Shown here in pieces: positions 46,153 through 54,316 of a stretch of 64,000 bases of DNA. Source of the DNA: Sporichthya brevicatena. GTDB lineage: Bacteria > Actinomycetota > Actinomycetes > Sporichthyales > Sporichthyaceae. The stretch covers positions 43,718 to 107,717 of the forward strand of contig NZ_BAAAHE010000002.1 in NCBI RefSeq assembly GCF_039525035.1, written 5' to 3'. Made by a program: the position numbers and the translations under genes. Under the pieces are notes generated by a model. The model made no database searches and was not told the origin of the DNA. It worked only from the letters and a program-made list of their open reading frames with translations. How positions within the stretch are numbered: position 1 is the first letter of the stretch; each line of letters begins with the position of its first letter.

Positions 46153-47435
46153 CGCCAGGCCGACTCGGGGGTCCAGGTCGCCGGCAGACGCTTGATGCCG
46201 TTGCTGAAGTTCCCGATGAGGAAGTCCGGCTCGGAGGCGTGGATGTCCGGGATGCGGGTGTAGACCTCGCTGAGCAGTGACTTCAGCGTGGTCCGGGCCA
46301 ACGCGGCACCCAAACAGTAGTGCGGACCGCCACCGCCGAAGGTGATGTGCGGATTCGGGCTGCGCTCGATGTCGAACCGGAAGGGGTCCTCGAAGACGTC
46401 CTCGTCCCGGTTGCCGGAGCAGTACCAGAGGACGACGTTGTCACCGGCCTTGATCTCCTGCCCACGGACGACGGTGTCCTGGGTCGCGGTGCGGCGCATG
46501 TGGTTCAGCGGGTGGGAGCAACGCAGGATCTCCTCGACGGCACCGTCGATGCGTCCGGGAACGTCCTCCACCAGGAGCTTGCGCTGGTCGGGATTCTGGG
46601 AGAAGAGGTGGATCGCCTGGGCGCTGGCATGGCGGGTGGTGTCGTTGGCGGCGACGCCTACCATGACGAGAAACGCGCCGATCTCGTCGTCGGTCATCCG
46701 CTTGCCGTCGAACTCGGCGAGCGCCAACCACGTCATCAGGTCGTTGCCCGGATTCGCCCGGCGCTGAGGAACGATCTCCGCGGCGGTCTGGTGAATCTCC
46801 GTCATCGCTTCGGCGAGGATCTCCAGCCCGGTCTTGTCACCGCAGGTCTCGGGGTCGGTGAACGCCAGCAGGCGCTGACACGCCTCTACCGTCCGATCGC
46901 CCATCTCGCCGTCGGGCATGCCGAACATGCTGCGGAAGATGCGCGCCGGCAGCACCTTGGAGACGAGGACGGCGAAGTCCCCTTCGCCGAGGTCGGCGAT
47001 CTCGTCGATCAGGTCCCGGGCGTGGCCCTGGATCCATCCCTCCAGGGTGCGCATGTTCTTGGGCTTGAACGCGTCCATCGTGATTCCGCGTAGCTGGGTG
47101 TGGCGCGGCGCGTCCATCGCGATGAACGACTGCACCAACTCCGTCAGCTCCGGGGCGAAGCTCTCCATGATGACGCCGTCGGCGGACGAGAAGACCTCCG
47201 CGTTGCGACTCGCCGCCCGAATATCCTCGTGCTTGGTCAGGGACCAGAACCCCTTCGTGTTGAGTTCCGGAGGGAGCAGGTCCGACTCGACCGGGCGGCT
47301 CCACGGGACGGGGTTCTCCCGGCGCAGCACAGTGAACGCAGCGTCCCGTTCGGCGGCCGGCAAGGCCCAGAAGCTACGCGCGCTCAGATCAATTTCCCCG
47401 TGGGTGGTCAGGAGAGCCGGGGCGGTTGTGGTCAT
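46149..47435 (-). CDS. Cytochrome P450, CYP125/CYP142-like
   Basis: 428 aa. Heme loop FGGGGPHYCLGAALA with Cys374. I-helix GVAANDTTRHASA. K-helix EEILRCSHP. The HITFGGGGPHYCLG block and NGIKRLP near the C terminus resemble steroid- and methyl-branched-chain oxidising CYP125/142/124 proteins. ATG at 47435 with AAAGGA. Ferredoxin lies 41 bp upstream, so electron supply is local. Confidence 0.93.
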   Translation of the reverse strand: MTTTAPALLTTHGEIDLSARSFWALPAAERDAAFTVLRRENPVPWSRPVESDLLPPELNTKGFWSLTKHEDIRAASRNAEVFSSADGVIMESFAPELTELVQSFIAMDAPRHTQLRGITMDAFKPKNMRTLEGWIQGHARDLIDEIADLGEGDFAVLVSKVLPARIFRSMFGMPDGEMGDRTVEACQRLLAFTDPETCGDKTGLEILAEAMTEIHQTAAEIVPQRRANPGNDLMTWLALAEFDGKRMTDDEIGAFLVMVGVAANDTTRHASAQAIHLFSQNPDQRKLLVEDVPGRIDGAVEEILRCSHPLNHMRRTATQDTVVRGQEIKAGDNVVLWYCSGNRDEDVFEDPFRFDIERSPNPHITFGGGGPHYCLGAALARTTLKSLLSEVYTRIPDIHASEPDFLIGNFSNGIKRLPATWTPESAWR

Positions 47436-47476
47436 GGTGGTCCTTTCGCGCACGAGGCGGACAGGCAAGAGGGGAG

Positions 47477-47701
47477 TCAGTCCACGATCTCGAGTGCGCC
47501 CATCGGGCACATGGAGACCGCGCGTTGCACGGCGGGCCGCAGGCCCTCGGCGGGTTCGGGATCCAGGAGGATCACCTTGAGCGACGTCTCGTCGACGTCG
47601 AAGACCGTCGGGGCGGCCAGCAGACACTGGGCGTGGCCGGCACACCGGGCCCGGTCCGCCTCGACCCGCAGGTGACCTGTCAGAGCGTCTCTCGTCGACA
47701 C
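47477..47701 (-). CDS. 3Fe-4S ferredoxin
   Basis: 74 aa from the GTG at 47701 (the frame is open to 47779). Cluster ligands: C-A-G-H-A-Q-C (CxxHxxC type) and a later MCPMGALE Cys-Pro; one usual Cys is replaced by His, as in P450-partner ferredoxins of mycobacteria. Adjacent to and co-oriented with the P450, so it is its likely electron donor. Confidence 0.9.
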   Translation of the reverse strand: MSTRDALTGHLRVEADRARCAGHAQCLLAAPTVFDVDETSLKVILLDPEPAEGLRPAVQRAVSMCPMGALEIVD

Positions 47702-48192
47702 GCACGCCTCCGTTGGCGTTGGGCGATTGGCGGTGGGTGGATCGGAGGAGAACCCTCCGTCCGCGCCACGATCCCCCATCGCATGCGACCGGAGAATCCG
47801 TCGGTGTGATGAAAAGCGACCCCCGGTTGGCGGGTCGCGTGTCTCTTCCCCGTGTCGTCACGTACTCGCCGTCAGGCGTCCCGACGCTGACGTCAGCCGG
47901 CGACGCCAACGGCAGGGGATGAGCACAGTCCGTCCAAAGGATGAGGATTTGCCCCATCGAGACGGATGATTTGCGTCACACCCGGCCCTAATACTTAGCG
48001 TGTTCGCAGGTCGGGCGGGTGTTGACCCTCGTCTCGCCTTCCGCGCCCGCTCAGGAGGCCCCACGTCGTCGCCTCCGCTGGCCCGCGCCCCGGTCCCGGA
48101 CTTCCGTCGTCCTTCAAGAGATGAGCTGAGCGATGACCGCCCCTCCTCCACACCACATGCGCAGCACCAACGGCCTCAAGCGGGAGGCGTAG
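47702..48192. promoter_or_regulatory. 491-bp regulatory gap between ferredoxin and ABC importer
   Basis: No gene-like frame. It holds a perfect 12-bp palindrome GCTGACGTCAGC (47886-47897), a pair of GATTTGC repeats at 47946 and 47968 (22 bp apart, two helix turns) and an AT-richer TAATACTTAG at about 47990. The importer start at 48193 is preceded by GGGAGG. Position suggests promoter(s) for both sides; the leftward ferredoxin-P450 promoter should lie in the lower half. Confidence 0.55.
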
Positions 48193-49764
48193 ATGGCTAC
48201 CCGAGGCTTGGCGCGATCGCTGATCGCCCTCACGGCGAGCGTCGCCCTTCTCGCCGGATGCGGTGGTTCTGCCATCGACACCGCGGCGGACCCAGGCCTG
48301 CCCATGGCGGACACCTCCACCACGGGCACCGATGTCGCCGCAGGTACCGACACCGCGGCCGTCCCCGAAGCGGCGGGAGAGGACACGACCACGCCGGGCT
48401 CGGCCACGACACCGGGCGACGCGCCGGCGAGCGCTGCGACGGCCGACAAGACGGTTGCCTCCACGACAGGCAAGGCGCCTGGGGCCGGGGCCGCAGCCGC
48501 GGCTGGGTCGAGCGGAGCGGGGTCCGCCGCGGGGAAGACCGCCACGATGTCCGCGGTCGAGAAGCTCGTGGCCACCGCCCCGATCTTCGGCGGCAACGGA
48601 CCGTGCAAGCCCGCGACGCTCTCGCCGGTCGCCATCGGCAACGTCAGCACGCTGTCCGGAGTCATCGGAGAACTGATGAGCCCGGTCCGCTCCGGGCTCG
48701 AAACCTTCGTTGCCTCTCAGAACGCCTGCGGCGGTTTGAACGGGCACCGGATCGAGTTGTTCATCGGCGACGACCAGGGTGACCCCGCGACCGCGTCGGC
48801 GAGGGTTCAGGAACTGATCCAGACGAAGAAGATCATGGCCTTCGTCGGTCACATCCAGGTGCTGACGGTCGACGCGATCGTGCCGATCATCAACAAGTAC
48901 AAGATCCCCGTCATCGGTTCGGACCTGACCAGCAACACGTGGTTCACGAACCCCCTGATGTTCCCGATGGGGTCGGGCATCCAGTCGACGGCCTACGGCT
49001 ACATCAAGGCGGCGGTCGACTACTTCAAGGTGAAGAACATCGGCCAGCTGTGGTGTCTCGAAGTGCCCCGCGCCTGCGAGCAGCACGACCGGGCCTTCAA
49101 GGAACTCGCACCGATGCTGGGTGCAACGGTGAAGAAGACGATCCAGGTCTCGATCACGGCGCCGTCGTACGTCCAGGAATGCCTGGCGATGAAGAACGCC
49201 GGCGTCGAGGCGATCGGTCTGACGTTCGATGCTGCTTCGCAGCACCGCGTGGCCCGCTCGTGCGCCCAGGTGGGCTTCTTCCCGAAGGTCATGCCGTATC
49301 CGCTCGGTGTCGGCAACGAGAAGCAGTTCCTGCAGGGCAACAAGTGGTTGGGCAACGCCTACGTCTCGATGAACCACTTCCCGTGGTTCATGAACGACAC
49401 CCCCGCGCTGAAGTACTGGCACGCGTCGATCAACAAGTTCAACCCTGGCTTCACCAACGGCGGCGCCGCGGTGATGGGTTGGTCCAGCGGTGCGCTGCTC
49501 GTCGCGGCGTCGGCGGGGCTGTCGGCGGAGAACCCGACGACGCAGCAGCTGCTGGACACGCTCTGGACCTTCAAGGGCCAGAAGTGGACCACGTTGGGCG
49601 GACTCACGCCGCCGCTGACCTTCGTCAAGAACGGGAACCCGCGGGTCCCGTACTGCCTGTGGACGGGGATCTCGAACGCCGACAACACCGGCTGGGCGAG
49701 TGGCACCTCGAAGCCCACCTGCACCGATCTGATCGCCCCGAGCGACCCGCAGTACAAGAAGTAA
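48193..49764 (+). CDS. LIV-type ABC importer substrate-binding lipoprotein
   Basis: 523 aa. Signal peptide with lipobox LLAGC (Cys23), a Thr/Ala-rich linker (about 25-110), then a Peripla_BP_6 domain: ATLSPVAIGNVSTLSGVIGE (about 140-159), LIQTKKIMAFVGHIQVLTVD, and GQLWCLEVPRACEQHDRAFK (about 284-303). The unusually long linker may reach through the envelope. It starts the transport locus that runs to 55671. Confidence 0.93.
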   Translation: MATRGLARSLIALTASVALLAGCGGSAIDTAADPGLPMADTSTTGTDVAAGTDTAAVPEAAGEDTTTPGSATTPGDAPASAATADKTVASTTGKAPGAGAAAAAGSSGAGSAAGKTATMSAVEKLVATAPIFGGNGPCKPATLSPVAIGNVSTLSGVIGELMSPVRSGLETFVASQNACGGLNGHRIELFIGDDQGDPATASARVQELIQTKKIMAFVGHIQVLTVDAIVPIINKYKIPVIGSDLTSNTWFTNPLMFPMGSGIQSTAYGYIKAAVDYFKVKNIGQLWCLEVPRACEQHDRAFKELAPMLGATVKKTIQVSITAPSYVQECLAMKNAGVEAIGLTFDAASQHRVARSCAQVGFFPKVMPYPLGVGNEKQFLQGNKWLGNAYVSMNHFPWFMNDTPALKYWHASINKFNPGFTNGGAAVMGWSSGALLVAASAGLSAENPTTQQLLDTLWTFKGQKWTTLGGLTPPLTFVKNGNPRVPYCLWTGISNADNTGWASGTSKPTCTDLIAPSDPQYKK

Positions 49765-49778
49765 TTCGCTCGGCAACA

Positions 49779-49821
49779 GCCGTGGGTCTCGGTCTTGAGC
49801 TGGGGAACCGAGACCCACGGC
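49779..49821. terminator. Stable hairpin after the substrate-binding-protein gene
   Basis: GCCGTGGGTCTCGGT pairs with ACCGAGACCCACGGC: perfect 15-bp stem, 13-nt loop, 15 bp after the lipoprotein stop. No T-tract. In binding-protein transport operons such stems commonly protect the upstream mRNA or cause partial termination, giving more receptor than permease. Confidence 0.7.
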
Positions 49822-49867
49822 GCCGTCTGCCCGTCCCACAACAGTCGCGCTAGCTCTCGGAGTAGTC

Positions 49868-50248
49868 ATGGATGTGAAGGTCCTCAGGAGTCAATGGGAT
49901 CGGTCCGCCGCCATCGTGTGCACGCTGGCGGGTGCGATCTGTCTTCTCGCCGGGTACGCGGGTGTCGCGGATTCGCAGTACCTCGCCGAGCAGACGCGCT
50001 ACATCGTCTCGGGCGGGATCGGCGGAATCTTCCTGCTCGGCGTCGGGGCGACCTTGTGGATCTCCGCCGATCTGCGCGACGAGTGGCGCAAGCTGGACCG
50101 GATCGAGCGCGCGCTCGGCGACGGCGTGCTGAAGTGGTCGGACGAGTCCGTCAACGGTGCGTCCCACGGAACGCCGCCGGCCTCTGTGGACATCACGACC
50201 GAGCAGGCGGGATTGGCTCACGCGGCCAACTCGCGTCACCATGCGTAG
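49868..50248 (+). CDS. Small membrane protein of the ABC importer locus
   Basis: 126 aa, no family I can name. Two membrane helices (about 15-32 and 44-65) are followed by a charged cytosolic-type stretch ISADLRDEWRKLDRIERALG that may be a helix. GGAG precedes the ATG. It overlaps the next gene by 8 bp, tying it to the transporter operon. Confidence 0.75.
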   Translation: MDVKVLRSQWDRSAAIVCTLAGAICLLAGYAGVADSQYLAEQTRYIVSGGIGGIFLLGVGATLWISADLRDEWRKLDRIERALGDGVLKWSDESVNGASHGTPPASVDITTEQAGLAHAANSRHHA

Positions 50249-50741
50249 CCAGCAGCTGGGGCATCCCGATCGGCGACGGGCCCTCATGCCCGTTGGCTCA
50301 GCGGACATGGCGTCGCCATCTCCGTGGACGTCCCAGATGTACCTCGGCTACGCCGTGCTGGCCGGGCTCGGCGCGGCGCTGTTCCTCACGGGCACGGGGA
50401 TGGTCAGTAGCGAAACCGTCTACGACGACCAGGTTCCTGGCATTGACCTCGCCATCCTCGGCGCCGTTCTGGCCAACGCGGCCGGGGTGCTTCTGCTGCT
50501 CGCGGGTCGCCGTTCCGTGACGGCACGTCGGATCGCTGTGCTCGGAGCTGTACCGACTACCCAGGAGCGGACCGCCGTTGTCGCGGCTCCCGCGAGCTCT
50601 GTCCTACTGACCGGGGGAGAAGGCTTGGCTCACTTCCATCGGGCGGACTGCGCGATGGCGGCGGGCCGTGACTGGCCGGCTCTGGACCGGTCGGCGCACG
50701 AGCGCGCCGGCCGAACGGCATGCGGGGTGTGCAGGCCATGA
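50241..50741 (+). CDS. Membrane protein with C-terminal His/Cys motif
   Basis: 166 aa from the ATG at 50241. Two membrane helices (about 33-52 and 66-87), then a tail whose end holds HFHRADC and AGRTACGVCRP: HxxxC plus CxxC, a possible metal or heme site. The stop overlaps the permease ATG (ATGA). A further start at 50286 is possible. No named family; repeated pairing with this ABC type would make it an accessory subunit. Confidence 0.78.
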   Translation: MRSQQLGHPDRRRALMPVGSADMASPSPWTSQMYLGYAVLAGLGAALFLTGTGMVSSETVYDDQVPGIDLAILGAVLANAAGVLLLLAGRRSVTARRIAVLGAVPTTQERTAVVAAPASSVLLTGGEGLAHFHRADCAMAAGRDWPALDRSAHERAGRTACGVCRP

Positions 50742-52846
50742 ACGAATTCCTGAACTACCTGGTCCCCGGGATCGCGGACGGCTCGGTTTACGCCCTGGCG
50801 GCACTCGGGCTGGTCCTGACCTACAAGACCTCTGGAGTGTTCAACTTCGCGCACGGCGCCTTGGCGGCCACGGGCGGCTACGTGTTCTACGAGGGCTACG
50901 TCGAGCAGTCCTGGCCCTGGCCGCTGGCCTTTCTGATCTCCTTGCTGGTGGTCGGCGTGCTCGGGGGTCTACTCCTGGAGCGTCTGGCAACGCTGCTGTC
51001 CTCGGCTCCGACCGTCACCACGGTCGTAGCCACCGTCGGTCTGCTCGTGCTGCTCCAGTCCTTGATGACGGCGATCTACGGCGCATCGGACAAGAAGAGC
51101 GGCGACTTCCTTCCGACCAACGGACCTCGAGTCGGGGACGTCACCATCTCCTACGGCGACATGATGATCACGGGGTTCTGCCTCGCCACGTCACTCGCAC
51201 TGTTCGCCTTCTTCGGCCGGACGCGGATGGGGCGGGCGATGACTGCGGTCGTCGACGACCCGGACCTGTTGGCACTGCAGAAGTCCAACCCGTCGGCGGT
51301 CCGTCGGCTGTCCTGGGTGCTCGGCGCGTGCTTCGCGTCGATCTCCGGCATGCTCCTGGCGCCGAAGCTGGGTGTGTCGGTCAACGTGCTGGTGCTGATC
51401 GTCATCGCGGCGTACGGCGCGGCAGCGCTGGGTCTGTTCGAGAACCTGCCGCTCACGGTGGCGGGTGCCTTCGTGATCGGCATCCTGGTCAACTACCTGC
51501 CTTCGCTGACGCAGCAGACGGACTCCCTGTTCCTGAAGTCGATGCCGCGCAACGTGCCTTTCATCGTGCTGCTGCTGGTGTTCCTGCTCGTGCCGTCGCG
51601 GAAGCTGACGGAGCGTGGGGTGCGCAACGCCCGGCGTCTCAAGACACCGAAGGCGTTCCCGGTGCCCGTCACTGCGACCGGCCTGGGGGCGCTGCTGCTG
51701 GTGCTGATCGCGGTCCCGCACCTGGTTGCCGACACCGACGTGACCGTCTACAGCGGCTTCATGGCCTACGCGATCATCTTCTTGTCCCTCGGGATGCTGC
51801 TTTACATGTCCGGAATGATCTCGCTGTGTCACCTGGGCTTCGCCGCAATCGGCGCGACGGTCTCGGCCAAGTTGATGACGCTCGGATTCTTCGGGTGGAT
51901 GCCGCTGGTCGGTGACAAGACGGTGTCCTGGCCCGTCGCTGTCCTGCTGGGCGGTCTGGTGGCGGTCCCGTTCGGGGCGGTGGTGGCCATACCGGCGATC
52001 CGCCTGGCGGGCATCTACGTCGCGGTCGCCACCTTCGGCTTCGGCATCCTGTTGCAGCAGGCGTTCTACTTCGCACCGGTCATGTTCGACCGCGCCGCGC
52101 TCGTGCAACATCCCCGGCCGGGTGAGGACTTCATCGTCCCGCCGACGCAGAAGCGGACGGAGGCCGTGGAAGGAACCGCGGCGTCGTTGTTCGGGATCGA
52201 CTTCAGCGACGAGAAGAACTACTACTACCTCGCCCTTACGGTCTTCGTGCTCATGGCAGCGATCGTTCTGCTGCTCCTGCGGAGCCGGCTGGGAACGCTG
52301 CTCCGGGCGATGGCGGACTCGCCGGTGGCACTGGATGCCCACGGCGCCAACACCAACGTCATGCGCATCGCGGTGTTCTGCCTGTCGGCCTTCATGGCCG
52401 GCGTCGGCGGTGGCGTGCTGGCGGGGGTCACCCAGTCGGCCAGCGGAAACCCTGGCGGGACGTTCGATTACACGGTCTCGCTGATCTTCGTCGCGATCCT
52501 CGGATTCTGCGGTCGGCGACCGATCCTCTCGCCGCTGCTGGCGGCGTTCGCGTACCAGGTCATCAAGATCTATCCGCCGTTCGACAACCCGACGATGATC
52601 GACTATCGCGGCGTCATTTTCGGGGGTCTGGCGATTTTCGTCGCGGTCGCCCCGGCGCTCAATCTCGGCTCGCTGCTGGGCCGGCGCGGGATCGAACGCA
52701 CGCCGGAGGGCGGGGGCGGTGGTGGTAGCCCCGTGCGGGAGCGGTTGAACCCGACCCCCGTGCGACCGGTCACCATCCGCATACCGGAGCTCGAGCCCGC
52801 CCTCGTCGGGAGCGGTGCGGCTCGGACGAAGGGACACGAGGCATGA
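50738..52846 (+). CDS. Fused LivH-LivM branched-chain-type ABC permease
   Basis: 702 aa carrying two permease units in one chain. The LivH half (about 1-290) begins FLNYLVPGIADGSVYALAAL and contains GVFNFAHGALAATGGYV. The LivM half (about 330-640) contains LHFY-type signature region SLGMLLYMSGMISLCHLGFA and PAIRLAGIYVAVATFGFGIL. A Gly-rich linker and Pro-rich cytosolic tail follow. ATG in a 4-bp overlap. Separate genes are more usual. Confidence 0.92.
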   Translation: MNEFLNYLVPGIADGSVYALAALGLVLTYKTSGVFNFAHGALAATGGYVFYEGYVEQSWPWPLAFLISLLVVGVLGGLLLERLATLLSSAPTVTTVVATVGLLVLLQSLMTAIYGASDKKSGDFLPTNGPRVGDVTISYGDMMITGFCLATSLALFAFFGRTRMGRAMTAVVDDPDLLALQKSNPSAVRRLSWVLGACFASISGMLLAPKLGVSVNVLVLIVIAAYGAAALGLFENLPLTVAGAFVIGILVNYLPSLTQQTDSLFLKSMPRNVPFIVLLLVFLLVPSRKLTERGVRNARRLKTPKAFPVPVTATGLGALLLVLIAVPHLVADTDVTVYSGFMAYAIIFLSLGMLLYMSGMISLCHLGFAAIGATVSAKLMTLGFFGWMPLVGDKTVSWPVAVLLGGLVAVPFGAVVAIPAIRLAGIYVAVATFGFGILLQQAFYFAPVMFDRAALVQHPRPGEDFIVPPTQKRTEAVEGTAASLFGIDFSDEKNYYYLALTVFVLMAAIVLLLLRSRLGTLLRAMADSPVALDAHGANTNVMRIAVFCLSAFMAGVGGGVLAGVTQSASGNPGGTFDYTVSLIFVAILGFCGRRPILSPLLAAFAYQVIKIYPPFDNPTMIDYRGVIFGGLAIFVAVAPALNLGSLLGRRGIERTPEGGGGGGSPVRERLNPTPVRPVTIRIPELEPALVGSGAARTKGHEA

Positions 52847-53625
52847 GCCGGCAGACCTCGGGCGTGGACCTGGACGTCAAGAACGTCACCGTCCGGTTCG
52901 GTGGCATCACGGCGGTGAACGACGCGACGCTGTACGCGAAGGGCGGCCAGATCACCGGCCTCATCGGCCCGAACGGGGCCGGGAAGACGACCTTCTTCAA
53001 CGCGTGCACCGGTTGGAACCAGCCGCAGACCGGGACGGTGCGCCTGGGGAACCAGGACCTCCACGGTCACCGGTCCTCGCACCGGGCGCACCACGGACTC
53101 GGACGGACCTTCCAGCGGATGGAACTCTTCGAGAGTCTGACGGTCCGGGAGAACGTGCGGACCGGCCCGGCCGCCTTCTACTCGAGCTTCCGGCCACTGG
53201 GTCTCCTCTACTCCAACCGGAAGGAGACCAGACAGATCCGTCAGCGCGCGGACCAGGCGATGGAGCACTGCAGCATCACGCACCTCCGCGACAAGATCGT
53301 GGGCGATCTGTCGACCGGCCAACGCCGCTTGGTGGAGTTGGCTCGGGCAATCGCTACGCCGTTCAAGTTCCTGCTGCTCGACGAGCCGTCCTCAGGCCTG
53401 GACGTCCAGGAGACCCACGCCTTCGGTGCGGTGCTCACGAACTGGGTCCGCGAGACCGGGAACGGGATTCTCATCGTCGAGCACGACATGGCATTGGTCT
53501 CGGAGATCTGCCAGCAGATCTACGTGCTCGACTTCGGCAAGATCATCTACCAGGGCACTACCAAGGAAGCCCTGAGCAGCGACCTGGTGAAGGCCGCCTA
53601 CCTCGGGGAGGTCTCCGTTGCTTGA
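52843..53625 (+). CDS. ABC transporter ATP-binding protein (LivG-like)
   Basis: 260 aa. Walker A GPNGAGKTTFFNACTG (about 46-61), signature DLSTGQRRLVELARAIA (about 155-171; LSTGQ replaces LSGGQ), Walker B FLLLDEPSSGLD, and H-loop IVEHDMALV. Overlaps permease and LivF. Confidence 0.96.
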   Translation: MSRQTSGVDLDVKNVTVRFGGITAVNDATLYAKGGQITGLIGPNGAGKTTFFNACTGWNQPQTGTVRLGNQDLHGHRSSHRAHHGLGRTFQRMELFESLTVRENVRTGPAAFYSSFRPLGLLYSNRKETRQIRQRADQAMEHCSITHLRDKIVGDLSTGQRRLVELARAIATPFKFLLLDEPSSGLDVQETHAFGAVLTNWVRETGNGILIVEHDMALVSEICQQIYVLDFGKIIYQGTTKEALSSDLVKAAYLGEVSVA

Positions 53626-54316
53626 GCTGAGGAACATCACGGCCGGCTACGACAACGGCACGGTGTTGCTGGACGTCAGCCTGACGGTTCCCGATCGCGC
53701 CACCGTCGCGCTGTTGGGTCCGAACGGCGCCGGCAAGACCACTCTGCTGCGGGTGGCCTCGGGGCTGCTCAAGCCCTACTCCGGCCAGATTCTGATCAAT
53801 GGTCAGGACGTGACGGGGGACCCCGCCTTCAAGGTCTCGCGGAAGGGCATCATCCACGTGCCGGAGGGGCGAGGAATCTTTCCGTCCCTGACGGTGAGCG
53901 ACAACATCCTCTTGCAGTCTCCGGCCGGACAGTTCAAGAAGGGGTTCAGAACGGCGACGAGCACGTTCCCGCGCCTGCAGGAGCGCGCTCGGCAGATCGC
54001 CCGCACGTTGAGCGGCGGCGAGCAGCAGATGCTCGCGCTCTCCCACGCGTACGTCAGCGATCCCCAGGTCGTTCTGCTGGACGAGGTTTCGATGGGCCTG
54101 GCGCCCAAGATCGTTGAAGAAATATTCGACTACTTGGCCGATCTCGGGAGGCAGGGCGTCGCCCAGTTGCTCGTCGAGCAGTACGTGGGCCAAGCGCTGA
54201 GGATGGCCGACTACGTCTACATCCTCGACCGTGGACGCATCAGCTTCGCCGGTGAGCCCGGCGAGATCTCGGAGGAGACAATCATGAACAGCTACCTCGG
54301 GTCGTTGGCATCGTGA
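53618..54316 (+). CDS. ABC transporter ATP-binding protein (LivF-like)
   Basis: 232 aa. Walker A GPNGAGKTTLLRVASG (about 34-49), signature LSGGEQQMLALSHAY (about 129-143), Walker B VVLLDEVSMGLAP. TTG start 8 bp inside livG. Its stop overlaps the surface-protein GTG. Confidence 0.96.
   Translation: MLELRNITAGYDNGTVLLDVSLTVPDRATVALLGPNGAGKTTLLRVASGLLKPYSGQILINGQDVTGDPAFKVSRKGIIHVPEGRGIFPSLTVSDNILLQSPAGQFKKGFRTATSTFPRLQERARQIARTLSGGEQQMLALSHAYVSDPQVVLLDEVSMGLAPKIVEEIFDYLADLGRQGVAQLLVEQYVGQALRMADYVYILDRGRISFAGEPGEISEETIMNSYLGSLAS

Noticed and set aside
46149..47957. Extra N-terminal 170 codons on the second P450
   Set aside because: The open frame runs back through the ferredoxin gene, and the ATG at 47435 has a ribosome site and gives the usual P450 length.
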